A stretch of 64,000 nucleotides of DNA from Streptomyces sp. NBC_01591. GTDB taxonomy: Bacteria > Actinomycetota > Actinomycetes > Streptomycetales > Streptomycetaceae. This document shows, in pieces, positions 26,451 to 35,979 of the stretch. How positions within the stretch are numbered: the first letter of the stretch is position 1; every line of letters begins with the position of its first letter. Under the pieces are notes generated by a model that saw nothing but the letters and a program-made list of their open reading frames with translations, was not told the origin of the DNA and did not search any database. The position numbers and the translations under genes were made by a program. The stretch is from assembly GCF_035918155.1 (NCBI RefSeq), contig NZ_CP109327.1:372001-436000 (forward strand), read 5' to 3'.

Positions 26451-26925
26451 GTGCGCTCCTTGAACTCGGGTGAGGAGAGGAATGCGGAGAGCCACAGCCG
26501 GATGGGCACCCGGCAGGACCTCATGAAAGGTGCCAGGCCCCACCGACATCGGACCGACAGCCCCCGACATGCCACCGACACCACAGCTCCGCCGCCCGAT
26601 CGCCCCTGGTCGCAGCGCCGATCAGCCACGCAGAGCTACACGCCACATGGCCGTAGCTATACGAGAACAGGGCCTGGACGGCGACCGCCGGCTGATCGTC
26701 CGCGGCTCCCGGTGGCTCAGGGACAAATGCGCTGGCTACGGCGACAGCTGGTCGGTGGTGGCTGCGCCGTCGCCGACTTCCCGCCTCTCTCCGGGCTGCT
26801 GCCCGGACTGGTGGACATCGGCCTCGCCGCTCTGCGAGTGCCTCCCACCTCCGTGAACTACTGCTGCTGCGAGTCGGTTCTGGCACACATTCCGTGAAGA
26901 GCTGACTGACCGTGATGTCAGCGGT
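26451..26925. other. Intergenic region without recognised gene
   Basis: About 475 bases containing the right arm of the inverted repeat. Frames on either strand are not recognisable proteins. Confidence 0.35.
26637..26674. repeat. Right arm of the 38-bp inverted repeat
   Basis: Inverted partner of 25,670-25,707 (34/38 identical). See that entry and the corresponding finding. Confidence 0.65.
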
Positions 26926-26970
26926 GTGTGGTGGGATGGCCGGACTCTGTCGTTGACGTGCTGGGAGACC

Positions 26971-27252
26971 GTGCTCGTGTCCGTGTACCCGTCTTTGACA
27001 CATGTCCTGACCGAGGCTCTGGTCGATGTCTTGTGGTTCGTCGAAGGCAGTGAAGACGAACAAGTGGATCCGGACGACGCCGTCAAGGTTCTGGAGGGCG
27101 TTGCCCATCTGGTCAGCAAGCTGTCGAGTGACCAGCGGGGCGAGTTGATCGACCTGCTTGGAACGATGGCCGAGGCAGAGGCCGATCCGGCTCGGCGGGA
27201 GTTTCTGGAGGGGTTTCCGGAGAACTTCGGGCTGCTTGAGGATGCAGCCTGA
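26971..27252 (+). CDS. Small conserved acidic hypothetical protein
   Basis: About 93 residues, strongly acidic: 'LTEALVDVLWFVEGSEDEQV' followed by 'DAVKVLEGVAHLVSKLSS', 'QRGELIDLLGTMAEAEADPA' and 'FPENFGLLED'. Predicted all-helical and soluble. Similar small proteins occur in Streptomyces accessory regions without known function. Start uncertain: GTG at 26,971, 26,977 or 26,983. The ISL3 remnant's 3' end follows within 11 bases on the other strand. Confidence 0.5.
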   Translation: MLVSVYPSLTHVLTEALVDVLWFVEGSEDEQVDPDDAVKVLEGVAHLVSKLSSDQRGELIDLLGTMAEAEADPARREFLEGFPENFGLLEDAA

Positions 27253-27262
27253 CCTGTGCGCT

Positions 27263-28430
27263 CTACGAGTAGAGCAGGACGCGCTTGCGGAGGAGGCCAA
27301 AGCCGGCCCTGCCGAACATTTGGCGCTTCAGCATCTTGATCCGATTGATGTGGCCCTTGACCACGCCTGAGCTCCGGGGCAGGGGCAGACCGGCGATCAC
27401 AGCATCGCGGTCGCGGTCGATGCCCGCGGCGAGGGTGTGAAGGCTGGGCAGGTCGTCTTGGCGGACGGCGTCGAGCCACTCGGGGAGCCGTTCGCCCTGG
27501 CGCTCGGTGAGCATCTGGGCGAAGGACCGGACCTGGCCAGTAAGGTCGTCAAGCTCGGGGCAGTTGGCCAGGACGGCCTTGAGTCGGAGTTGTTCGATCT
27601 CCGTGAGCGATTCTGGGCGGCTGAGAATCCATCTGGCCACCAAGCGGGGTGGCGGGGGCTGTGCTGTGATCGGCCGGGGTGACGTGCGCTTCTTCCTGAT
27701 GTAGGCGCTGACAATGCCGTAGCTGCCCTTGTAACCGAGCGGGACGATCTCCTCCCAGAGCTTCCAGGCGTTGGTGCAGCCCTCGTTCCAGCGGTCGTCG
27801 AGGTAGGGCTTGTACTCGTCCAGAACGGAGGCTCGGTCGAACTGATATCGACCACTGAAGAGGTCTTCCGGCCTGACGGCGTCGGCAAGGCTCTTGACGG
27901 TGCGGTGCGTCATGTGGAGTTGGCGGCCGACGGAACGGCGGCTGTGGCCGGCGTTCAGCATCGCGTTCACGGTAGCGTGCCTGGCCGGATGCGGTTGGCG
28001 AACCGGTCGCTCTTCCAGGGCGAGGCCGGGGCCTTCTCGGGCGGTGTGGGCTCGTCGGCTCTCTCCTCGACCGGTTCGGGGATCAGGACGCGCAAGCACT
28101 GACGGTGGCGAGCAACGGCCCGCTCGGCGGCCTCGCTGAGGTTGTGCCACAGATGCCACCGGTCAGCGACCTGGACCGCTTGCGGCGCCCCAGTCCTGGC
28201 ACCTTCCGCGAAGAACGGAGCGCGATCCCGGCAGACGACCTCGATGCCAGGCGCAGGTAGGAGCTGTGGACGCGGCTCGACCGGCGCCCGAAACCCGGAC
28301 ACTCGGCCACCGCCGTCGCACTACAAGCCTCGATACGTACGGTCTCGTCGCTCGCGTCCACCGACAGCATCGTCACGTCTGCGACCGACGGGAACAACAG
28401 CTCCTTCAGCGGACGCAATATTTCTTTCAC
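27263..28430 (-). pseudogene. ISL3-family transposase, internally deleted and frameshifted
   Basis: Three frames in order: 'LLFPSVADVTMLSVDASDET' (zinc-finger part partly lost), '[20 protein letters not shown]' with '[20 protein letters not shown]' (catalytic core), and '[20 protein letters not shown]' to 'INRIKMLKRQMFGRAGFGLL' (C-terminal half). About 130 residues are missing between the first two. The C-terminal half is closely similar to the ISL3 piece at 45.95-46.5 kb. No terminal repeats were found at its edges. Confidence 0.8.
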
Positions 28431-28534
28431 GGGACCGAACTATGGCCACACGAGCGCCGTCACTGATCATTTTCAGGCATCTTCCCCGAGACGCTGCAGG
28501 TGTCAGTCGTCACTCAACGTGTGCGTTTCGCTGA

Positions 28535-28626
28535 GTAGGCCCGGAGCGCGGTGCCGGGATTGCTCCCGGTCCGTTTCTCCGGACCTCTCGCCGAACCCGC
28601 AGTGCGCCTCTCAGCGCAACGGGCTC
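28535..28626 (-). ncRNA. Outer intron domains V and VI
   Basis: Domain V, 28,593-28,626 (minus): GAGCCCGTTGCG-CTGAGAGG-CGCACTGCGGGTTC, 34 nt with the conserved closing pairs. Domain VI follows with the stem CCGGGAGCAATCCCGG and ends at GGGCCTAC. It lies 17 bases after the maturase stop codon. Confidence 0.75.
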
Positions 28627-28642
28627 TCCACGGTCTCTGCCG

Positions 28643-30097
28643 TCAGACGGGGTTCGCAGGGTGCCATGGGTTGGGGATCCTGCTGGCCCGGTATCGGTAA
28701 CGGCTGACCGTGACCGATGCGATCTGGAACAGTTCGGCCCCGTCCGCCGCGATCGGTAGCCACCGCCCGGTGGGGGTGGTGAACCGGCGGCGGACTTCGC
28801 CCCAACTCCAGTGGTGACGTTCCCGCAGCATGCGGATCAGACGCCACCACACGAAGGCGTCAAGCTTCGTGAAGACATGCTTGGCGACAGCGTGCTTGAA
28901 GTAGTTGGCCCAACCGCGCATGATCTGAGTGAGTCTGATCAGCACGGTGGCGAGATCCTGCTGCGATGTCCTGCCTGTCACAGCACGGACCTTCGCCTTC
29001 AAGGACCGGATGGGCCGGTCCGCGATGAAGGTGTAGACGTGCCATCTGTCCGTGCCTCCTTTGCGTTTCCACTGGATGCGGAAGCCCAGGAAGTCGAACC
29101 CATCACTCATGTGCGCGATCCGGGTCTTCGCCTGCGACAGGCGCAATCCCAGAGGTTCGAGCACGTCAGCGACTTCTTCGCGCAGTGCCGCAGTGTCGGC
29201 CTCGGTGCCGTGCACCAGGACGACGAAGTCGTCCGCGTAGCGGACGACCCGCCACGTCGGCCGACCCTTGCGGCGCCGGTGGGCGCGTTTACCTTCGGTG
29301 GCCATCGTCCCGCCCGGCTCCCACGTCTCGTGCAGGTGCTCATCGAGCGCCGACAGAGCAATGTTCGCCAGCAGCGGGGAGAGGATGCCGCCTTGCGGGG
29401 TGCCGGTCAACGTCTCCTTGTTCTCACCGAGTTCAGTAAGAATCCCGGCCTTGAGGAAGGCTTTGACCAGCGACAGGACACGCTTGTCCTTCACCCGATG
29501 ACGCACTCGGTCCATCAGGGCCGTGTGGTTGATCGAGTCGAAGCACGCCTCGATGTCCGCATCCAGCACCCAGCGATATCCCCGGGTGCCGAAATAGTGG
29601 ATCTCGGCGATGGCGTCCTGGGCCCGCCGTCGGGGCCGGAACCCGTAGGAGACCGGCTTGAAGTCGGCCTCGAAGATCGGTTCCAGCACCAGTTTCAGCG
29701 CTGCCTGAGCGACCCGGTCCGCGATCGTCGGAATCCCGAGTTTACGGACCTTTCCCGAGCCTCCCGGCTTGGGAATGCTGCGTTCCCGCACCGGCAGAGG
29801 ACAGAACGCACCGCCCTTGACGGCGACCCGCAGGTCGTTCAGGAATCCGGGGACACCGATGGATTCCTCGACGTCGGTGGCGGTCAGGCCGTCGACGCCG
29901 GGAGTCCGGGCTCCCCGGTTGCCCGCGACCCGGTCGAACGCCACCAACAGCGTCGCCGGATCGTGCACGAAGTTGAACAGGTCATCGAACCGGCGGCCGG
30001 GATCGGCCACCGCCCAACGGTGAAGCTTGGCCTGCATCTCCAGTACCCGGGCCCGAGGGCCCGGGGCTCCGCCATTCGGCGGGGCATCTTCCGGCAT
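28643..30097 (-). CDS. ltrA: Group II intron reverse transcriptase/maturase (outer intron), no endonuclease domain
   Basis: 484-residue intron-encoded protein. RT blocks are clear: 'RKLGIPTIADRVAQ' (RT2), 'FKPVSYGFRPRRRAQDAI' (RT3), 'WVLDADIEACFDSINH' (RT4), 'GTPQGGILSPLLANI' (RT5), YADD at residues 287-290, and 'DGFDFLGFRI' (RT7). The maturase (X) domain continues with 'LTQIMRGWANYFKHAVAK'. There is no HNH tail, so the intron probably uses nicked or single-stranded target DNA. RBS-like AAGGA precedes the ATG. The protein promotes splicing and retrohoming of its intron. The coding frame is intact. Confidence 0.9.
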   Translation of the reverse strand: MPEDAPPNGGAPGPRARVLEMQAKLHRWAVADPGRRFDDLFNFVHDPATLLVAFDRVAGNRGARTPGVDGLTATDVEESIGVPGFLNDLRVAVKGGAFCPLPVRERSIPKPGGSGKVRKLGIPTIADRVAQAALKLVLEPIFEADFKPVSYGFRPRRRAQDAIAEIHYFGTRGYRWVLDADIEACFDSINHTALMDRVRHRVKDKRVLSLVKAFLKAGILTELGENKETLTGTPQGGILSPLLANIALSALDEHLHETWEPGGTMATEGKRAHRRRKGRPTWRVVRYADDFVVLVHGTEADTAALREEVADVLEPLGLRLSQAKTRIAHMSDGFDFLGFRIQWKRKGGTDRWHVYTFIADRPIRSLKAKVRAVTGRTSQQDLATVLIRLTQIMRGWANYFKHAVAKHVFTKLDAFVWWRLIRMLRERHHWSWGEVRRRFTTPTGRWLPIAADGAELFQIASVTVSRYRYRASRIPNPWHPANPV

Positions 30098-30157
30098 TGC
30101 AGCGTCCTTCCCTTCTCGATACCGCTGCCGCCCTTCCCCATGCGGCCGGCTTTGTCG

Positions 30158-30229
30158 GGTAGCTCCGGCGCGTTGCCGCGCCGGAGCCCCCTAAGAACCG
30201 GACGTGCCAGTCATCCCGGCATCCGGCTC
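30158..30229 (-). ncRNA. Inner intron domains V and VI
   Basis: Domain V (minus): GAGCCGGATGCCGG-GATGACTGG-CACGTCCGGTTC. Domain VI: GGCTCCGGCGCG-GCAA-CGCGCCGGAGC, followed by TACCC. The maturase stop codon overlaps the first bases of domain V. Confidence 0.78.
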
Positions 30230-32024
30230 AAGCAAGCCCTGAAGGCTCGCGGGTTTGCAGGGTTGCTGGACCTGGCGCGATACCGGCAGAACGCCGACGT
30301 CGGCAGGCTGTGTGCACGAAACGAAGGACCACGTTCGACGTGCCCTGGTCCGGAGCGAGGACGAGGTATTGCTTCGTCATTGCCCTTCGGACCACCGCCA
30401 TCCACTGTTCCCATTCAGCCGGGCTCTGCGGTTGGTGGTCGGCGTGCAGGAGGAAGCCCCGACACAGCGGGCAGCGGCCGTCTTGCGACGTCAGCAGCCG
30501 CATTCCGAACGCGTCCAGTGGCAGGGGTTTCTCTTTGCGCCGCCGTTTGGCCCAGTATTCGGCCAGGGCTGGATCGTCCGGAGACGATGTGCCCGGGACC
30601 ATCTGGTGTCGAACAATCTTTGTCCAGGAGAATTTCCGCAGGTGAGCACCGGTCTCCCGGTTGCCGAATACCCAGCGGTTCTTGCTGGACTTGTTGAACT
30701 GACCGAAGTACCGGTTGACGATCCAGTTCCTCGATTTGTTCTGGTGGCCGTGCTTGGCCCACTTGTAGGTGAGCTTCCACATGTAGTCGTCCAGCGCGGT
30801 GAACGCCGCACTGGAGACCACCGTCCGGTAGTAGGCCGACCAGCCGCGCACGATCGGATCCATCTTGTGCAGCACCGCACTGACATTGGACCCTCGCAGG
30901 GCCAACATCTCGGTGCGTAGCCGTTCCCGGATTCGTTTCAGAGCCGCCGGACTCGGTTTGATCAGCAGCTTTCCGTCATAGCGGCGGACGTTGAATCCCA
31001 GAAAGTCGAAACCGGAGTCAGCGTGGACGATTCTTGTCTTGTCCTCGTTGAACGCCAGTCCTCTGGGCAGCAGCCATTCGGCGAGCTTCGCCTTGACCTG
31101 TTGGGCTTCGTCATGGCTGTGACACAGCGCAACAAGATCGTCGGCGTACCTGATCAGGGCCGGGGAACCTTCAACCGACTCGGCGGCATTCGTGCCGAGC
31201 TTGCGGTATCGGACTCCGGCGGCTTGTTCCATTCCGTGCAGAGCGATGTTCAGCAACAGAGGGCTGACGACTCCCCCTTGTGGGGTGCCTTCCTCTGTCG
31301 GGGCGAACCGGCCGCCGTCGACCACTCCGGCCTTCAGCCAGTGCTTGACCAGTTCCCTGGCGGGGAACGTGCCGAGTTGGGCGAGCAGGTGCCCGTGGTC
31401 GATGCGGTCGAACGCCGCTCTCAAGTCCGCGTCCAGCACCCACATCCGCTGGGGATTCTTGCCTTTCAGCGTCAAGTAGATGGCGGATATCGCGTCATGG
31501 CAGCCGCGGCCGGGCCGGAAGCCGTACGACTTCGGCTCGAACCGCGCCTCCCACTCGGGTTCCAGCGCGTTGACCACCCGCGCTTGCAGTGTCCGGTCAG
31601 CGATGACCGGAATCCCCAGTGGGCGCTTCTTTCCGTCTGCTTTGGGAATATGCACGCGCTTGACCGGCAAAGGCGTCCAGGTTTTCGCACGGTATTGCGC
31701 CCAGTCGGCCAGTTTGGTCTTCGACTGGGGCAGCAACGCCGTTCGCCCGTCCACTCCGGCGGTCTTGCGCCCAGCGTTGATCTCCGTCACGCGCCGCACG
31801 CTCAGCAGCGTGTTGGCACGGGAACGAAGCATCAGTTTCTGCAAGTTGCGAACTCGTTTGAGGTCGCCTTCCCGCGATGCCGTGAAGATTCTCTGTCGCA
31901 GACGCCGTACTTCATCCTCGACGGCACGCCAGTCAATATCGTGCCAGTCGGGGATGTTGTCCTCCGGTCCGTTCGCCATCACGTCTACGTCGGCTTTCAC
32001 CTGCGTCTTCGTCATGGCGTCCAA
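30228..32024 (-). CDS. ltrA: Group II intron reverse transcriptase/maturase with endonuclease-like tail (inner intron)
   Basis: 598-residue protein. RT blocks: 'KRPLGIPVIADRTLQARV', 'EPKSYGFRPGRGCHDAI', 'WVLDADLRAAFDRIDHG', 'GTPQGGVVSPLLLNIAL', YADD at 293-296, 'SGFDFLGFNVRRYDGKLL'. The maturase domain includes 'PIVRGWSAYYRTVVSS'. The C-terminal ~90 residues hold a Cys pair 'CPLCRGFLLHADHQP' and 'VHTACRRRR', an HNH-type endonuclease module; target-site cleavage would start retrohoming. It is only distantly similar to the outer intron's protein, so the two introns are different lineages. Start ATG at 32,024 or 32,015. Confidence 0.9.
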   Translation of the reverse strand: MDAMTKTQVKADVDVMANGPEDNIPDWHDIDWRAVEDEVRRLRQRIFTASREGDLKRVRNLQKLMLRSRANTLLSVRRVTEINAGRKTAGVDGRTALLPQSKTKLADWAQYRAKTWTPLPVKRVHIPKADGKKRPLGIPVIADRTLQARVVNALEPEWEARFEPKSYGFRPGRGCHDAISAIYLTLKGKNPQRMWVLDADLRAAFDRIDHGHLLAQLGTFPARELVKHWLKAGVVDGGRFAPTEEGTPQGGVVSPLLLNIALHGMEQAAGVRYRKLGTNAAESVEGSPALIRYADDLVALCHSHDEAQQVKAKLAEWLLPRGLAFNEDKTRIVHADSGFDFLGFNVRRYDGKLLIKPSPAALKRIRERLRTEMLALRGSNVSAVLHKMDPIVRGWSAYYRTVVSSAAFTALDDYMWKLTYKWAKHGHQNKSRNWIVNRYFGQFNKSSKNRWVFGNRETGAHLRKFSWTKIVRHQMVPGTSSPDDPALAEYWAKRRRKEKPLPLDAFGMRLLTSQDGRCPLCRGFLLHADHQPQSPAEWEQWMAVVRRAMTKQYLVLAPDQGTSNVVLRFVHTACRRRRSAGIAPGPATLQTREPSGLA

Positions 32025-33058
32025 CTTGCCCTTCGGTTCCGGTGTCGTTCTCTTCGTCTCTCCACAGGCTCACCTGGCCTCCGTCAGCACCCTTTCGGGT
32101 CCGGGCACCAGCCCGTATCCGGCCGGTTATGCGAGACGGCCGGCGGAGAGCCGGTCATGGTGTCTCGATTTCCCGCTGCCTTTCGGCCGCCGGCATTGGC
32201 TTCTGAGGCCATCCTGCGCCCGCTGGAGAATCGGGCCTTCCTTGCGGTCGGCTTGCCGTAGACGTCGTGGCGTCTGTGGACTCCAACGGGGTTGTCACGT
32301 TCCGCACGAGTGAGGTGCGGCCGGGTCGGGTGCCCCCTATACCCCGAGGACGGCGGTGTTCTCCCGACCGGACTAGCGTCTTCCGGTCGGCGCCTGCCGC
32401 TTCTCAACGGCCAGTCCTTGACCCCACTGCAACGACCCATCTGCGGGGCTTCCGATGACGAGGCATCACCAGGGGTTCACACTGTTCACCCTGTCGGCCT
32501 TCCCCGTGACCTGTAACTCCCGGATGGAACGGGAGCCCTTGGGCCTGGAGACCTGAGCTTCGCACCCCGCCGTTACCAGCGACGCACGTCAGGCCGGGGA
32601 CAGATCCTCGAACACTGATCCGTAACTACACCTTCGGCATCAGCCGACCTCCTTCGATGAAGCTCACTCAACTCGTGCGACTTTCGTGTCGCACCCCGGC
32701 CTCGGAGTACTACGGCGGCTCCGCCCCGTCCCGGACCGATCGGCGGTCGATGCGCCCAGCCCCGGCAGCCTGCTGGAGACAGGTAGCGGGGCGAGGTTCG
32801 GGACGGTTCCCGTGTTCACTGTGGTTCGCTCGACGGAGTAGGAGCCCGACTGTGTCCCTGCGGCATCGCCACGAGTACGCCGCAGGCTTTCCTCGTGGCC
32901 TCCCGGCCAGCTTTCGTAAACCGACCCAGGAGTTGTCAGACCACCCGAAAGGATGACCCGAGTACGCACCGCTTCCGGCCCAGATCCACCAGGTTGGAGC
33001 CGGAGGCTCGTTAAGAGACGTAAAACGCCGGTTCCTCGCGTACTCCTCTCCATCACAC

Positions 33059-33507
33059 TTGCCGGACCCGCCCCATCTGGCAGTACTGGACACGTCCCGG
33101 CTTCGTCAGGGCCGCTCTCACCCTCCCCGGCATCACCCGGATCAGGCTGCCCTCAGCTTCAACCCAGCTGCTGCGACAGCGGGTTGGTGCAGGCCTTCCA
33201 CCTCCACTCGAACCAACAGCGCCTCACGGCGCAAACGGAGGTTGAGCCAGAACCCCAGAGATGAACGAAGCCACGTGTGGAACAGGAGAAGGCATGCCCG
33301 GCCAAGCCCTGCCCGTGCGGGCGGGGTGATCAGCGCCATTGTTACAGCCTCACCTGGGCGTGGCGGCAGCGTGCATGCGGCGTCTGGCGGATGTCATCCC
33401 GCCGACCGGCATGAGCGTGCCGAACCCTGGCGCTGCGGCACCCCGGGGCAGAGCCCGCCTCGTAGCGTCCGGGGGCGTTGTCAGAAGTGGCGGTTACGAT
33501 CCCGGTC
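33059..33507. other. Region upstream of the outer intron, no recognised gene
   Basis: About 450 bases forming the 5' exon side of the outer intron. Neither strand shows a recognisable protein, so what the intron entered is unknown. Confidence 0.4.
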
Positions 33508-34068
33508 ATGCGTCTTGAGGATCAGCTGGACAGGCTGGCGGAACTGGGGCTGCCGCTCGCGGCTGACCGGACCGTGGACGAGTTGCTGTACTCGTGGCCG
33601 CGGGAGGCATACGAGTGCAAGCCATTCGACCTGGTGCTGTTCGCGCTGGGCTGCGCGGTCGAGGACGAGCCGTGGGAGCGGTGGTTCTGCGACCGGGCGT
33701 GGCACTTCGACACCGAGTGCGTCCGCGGCCGGGGTTCGTACGTGGCGATCGCCCGGCAGCTGTGCCGGATCGCCGGCCTGCCGGATGCCCTGTCCGGCCT
33801 GCGGGACCACGTCGACCTCGGCGCAGAGGAGGCGTGGATCGAGTACACGGCCGACGGCCGACGGGTCAACTGGCCCATCGAAGTCAGGGACGACTGGGCC
33901 GACCTGATGGTCGTCGGCTATCTCATCGACGAGCTGGAACACGGGGACTGGCGCTTCCGTGTCCGGCACAACGGCCAGGCCATGACGCTCTTCTTCCTCA
34001 ACGACGATGCGGCCGCACGGCTCAACGCGCTGGCCGGCGGACAGGCGGTCGCCCTCTTCCCGGGGTAG
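33508..34068 (+). CDS. Conserved hypothetical protein
   Basis: 186 residues, acidic, no signal peptide or membrane segment. 'MRLEDQLDRLAELGLPLA' and 'LLYSWPREAYECKPFDLVLF' with 'ERWFCDRAWHFDTECVRG' and 'WIEYTADGRRVNWPIEVRDD' are well conserved-looking. The closing 'QAMTLFFLNDDAAARLNAL' suggests a compact alpha/beta domain. I know no function; proteins of this size and charge near SUKH genes can be immunity-type factors, but that is speculation. The start ATG at 33,508 is preferred to the GTG-like upstream opening. Confidence 0.6.
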   Translation: MRLEDQLDRLAELGLPLAADRTVDELLYSWPREAYECKPFDLVLFALGCAVEDEPWERWFCDRAWHFDTECVRGRGSYVAIARQLCRIAGLPDALSGLRDHVDLGAEEAWIEYTADGRRVNWPIEVRDDWADLMVVGYLIDELEHGDWRFRVRHNGQAMTLFFLNDDAAARLNALAGGQAVALFPG

Positions 34069-34429
34069 TGGCCCCCGCTCGCCCGGTACCTCCGCTCGCC
34101 ACATGGGCCGGTACAGGGACGCTGCGGTCCACATTCCAGCGGCTCCGCGACGTGCTTGGCGCAGACGTTCAGCAAGTCTTCAGCACGTGGTCCCGCCAGT
34201 AGACGTCGAACCACCGGCCAGGTACGCCAGAGGCTGCGGACGGGCCGTTCCCCGGCTTGAGCCCCGCAGGAGAACAGTCTCGCGGGCATCAGGTCGCGTC
34301 ATGCCATCGGAGGACCGGGCATGACGCGATCTCAGATGCCGTGCCGCCGCCAGCAACCCAGACACCGGCGGCAGCGGGGCCGGAGCGGATCGACCCGGCC
34401 GCGGCACGCAGCACCGGCTGACACTGTGG

Positions 34430-34768
34430 TCAGCCGGCGCCGGGGAGGCCCCAGTCTTCAGGGAGGTTGAACAGGCGCTGCGCCCGTCGTTCGTTCTCCT
34501 GTCGGAGCGCGGTGGTCCAAGGCCAGCGGTCTTCGGGCTGGAGGTAGGGGCAGACCGTGCGGTGCGCGATCCGCGCATCGGTGGTCACGGAAATGTTGGC
34601 GAGTTCTGGTAACGCCTCTTCGGCGTGGCGGGCGAGGCTCGTGGTCAACATGGGTCGTGGGGTGAAATGGGGGCGCTTGGCGTCGCAGGACAGGCAGCAG
34701 GAATGGAGTGCGTGGTGGGGACGATCCTCAAGGGCATGAGCCGCGTTCGGTGGCATGAGTTGACGCAC
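34430..34768 (-). CDS. Possible small hypothetical protein
   Basis: 112 codons ending 'ENERRAQRLFNLPEDWGLPG'. The last ~55 residues ('ISVTTDARIAHRTVCPYLQP', 'EDRWPWTTALRQENE') have good coding character. The 5' part overlaps the start of the plus-strand gene at 34,736 and may not be coding. Function unknown. Confidence 0.35.
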   Translation of the reverse strand: MRQLMPPNAAHALEDRPHHALHSCCLSCDAKRPHFTPRPMLTTSLARHAEEALPELANISVTTDARIAHRTVCPYLQPEDRWPWTTALRQENERRAQRLFNLPEDWGLPGAG

Positions 34769-35194
34769 GCGTACGGATCAGCGGTAGAGGTTCCGGGTCG
34801 GCTGTCACGGGTAGCGTGGGGTGACGCTCGGACCAGTGCTTCAGCGTTGAGTGATCTCGGTCTGTGGCTCGGTGAGCTGGCTGTCTTCGACGCGACCGTC
34901 GAGGCGGTTCCGTTTCTGTGGGATCTCGCGGTGACCGAATCCGTCACCAGTCGGGCCGGCGTGATCGAGTTGCTGCAGTCGATCCTCGAACACGCCAATC
35001 CTCCACAGATCGAGGTGCAGCACGCAGCTCACCGAGCCGTGCTCGACGGCAGGAGCATGGCGGACGTGCTGGCCCATAACGAGGATGCCGCCGTGCAGGC
35101 AGCGGCTCACGACCTGGTGACCGCGATCGACAGCCACGTTTGCGAGTCCTGCGGCAGCCGGACTGACACGAAACCAGATCCCGGCCAGGAGTGA
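34736..35194 (+). CDS. HEAT-like hypothetical protein
   Basis: 152 residues from the ATG at 34,736. The opening 'RVRWHELTHAYGSAVEVPGR' followed by 'DLGLWLGELAVFDATVEAVP' and 'FLWDLA' resembles HEAT-repeat proteins of Streptomyces in which 'W..L.HAYGsA.dvP' precedes repeated 'vPfL..LA' helices. The C-terminus has a CESCGS pair. It probably acts as a protein-binding scaffold; no partner is known. It is followed by a strong bidirectional terminator. Confidence 0.55.
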   Translation: MSRVRWHELTHAYGSAVEVPGRLSRVAWGDARTSASALSDLGLWLGELAVFDATVEAVPFLWDLAVTESVTSRAGVIELLQSILEHANPPQIEVQHAAHRAVLDGRSMADVLAHNEDAAVQAAAHDLVTAIDSHVCESCGSRTDTKPDPGQE

Positions 35195-35277
35195 ACATGA
35201 CCCCCCGAGCGGAGCAGGGATACTGACCACCCAGACACCGTAACGTGGCCCAGGTGATCACGGGTAAATCTGCACAC

Positions 35278-35314
35278 GGTGGTATCTCCTGTCACCAGGA
35301 CAGGAGATACCACC
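35278..35314. terminator. Perfect 16-bp stem-loop between convergent genes
   Basis: Arms GGTGGTATCTCCTGTC-type (16 bp, perfect) with loop ACCAG, between the stop codons of the plus-strand HEAT-like gene and the minus-strand SUKH gene. The symmetry lets it serve both directions. Confidence 0.82.
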
Positions 35315-35324
35315 CCAGGCATTT

Positions 35325-35850
35325 TCAGGGAAGGAATTTGCAGAACGGGCCGTCAGGCGCAAAGTTGCGAGAACACAACGTCACGTCCCTGCCCTTGAGA
35401 TAAGCCAGCAACCACTCACTGAACGTCATCTCGTAAAGAGTCCAGGCCGGACTGTCGAACTCCTGGACCACGACGCGCCAGGGCGACGATGGGTCGTCGG
35501 GAACGCGAAGGAAAACCGCCTCACCCGTCGTTGCCGACGCCACCGGCATCAATTCCCCGGAGTTCGCCCCCCACTGGACTCGGCAGGAACTCCGCCATGT
35601 CCTCCTCGCGCCAGAGCTCGAGATCCCTCCTGATGTTCTCTCCCAGACTGTGCAGAAGATGGCCGGCGGGGTGCTTCAGATACAACTCCCTGTTGATCTC
35701 GATCGAACCGTAGGCGTCCACGAACTCACGGAAGTCCGCAGGAAATTCGATACCGAGTTCCCGCTCCAGTTCGATCCACGGAGCCGGATCCGACCAGTGG
35801 AACCGGGGTTCGCCCAACAGGGCTGTGATCTCTGGAAGCGTTGCCACCAC
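35325..35850 (-). pseudogene. SMI1/KNR4 (SUKH) family protein with frameshift
   Basis: The first frame runs 'LPEITALLGEPRFHWSDPAP' to 'EDMAEFLPSPVGGEL'; the second continues 'MPVASATTGEAVFLRVPDD' to 'APDGPFCKFL'. Together they give a full-length (~165-residue) SUKH protein with the typical 'W..iE.elG..lP.Df..f...YG' start. The join is near 35,545, where the GGGGAA/GGCGAA stretch looks like a small duplication. It could be an immunity gene of a lost toxin system. Confidence 0.7.
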
Positions 35851-35979
35851 TAGGTTCCTTCCAGACCGTCGAGCCGATGCCCGTCTTGGAGTTGATCGCA
35901 GTACAGGGGAAAGTATCCTTGACCCCCTGAGGCCCGTACATGGTCATCCGGACCTGAACGGTGGTAGCAACGGCCGAAT

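Larger units (their letters stand above)
30158..32694 (-). mobile_element. Inner group II intron, complete (~2.54 kb)
   Basis: The 5' end is GTGCGACACGAAAG at 32,694 (GUGYG consensus). About 670 nt of structural RNA precede the maturase gene; domain V is at 30,229-30,195 and domain VI ends CTACCC at ~30,157-30,159. It sits inside the 5' structural part of the outer intron, upstream of the outer maturase gene. All parts needed for mobility appear present. Confidence 0.75.
28535..33058 (-). mobile_element. Outer group II intron of a nested pair (twintron)
   Basis: On the minus strand a group II 5' end GTGTGATGG begins near 33,058. The 5' structural RNA runs to 32,695, is interrupted by a second complete intron (32,694 to ~30,158), resumes for ~60 bases, and then comes the maturase gene (30,097-28,643), domain V (28,626-28,593) and domain VI ending CTAC near 28,535. 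Removing the inner intron brings GAGGCCGGG next to GACAAAGCCGGCC and rebuilds a GGCCGG/CCGGCC stem, which supports the nesting. The 3' flank is the ISL3 remnant. Confidence 0.72.

Noticed and set aside
28811..30697. Very long plus-strand ORF opposite the maturase genes
   Set aside because: It is the shadow of the minus-strand maturases; codon positions fit the minus strand and the protein has no similarity.
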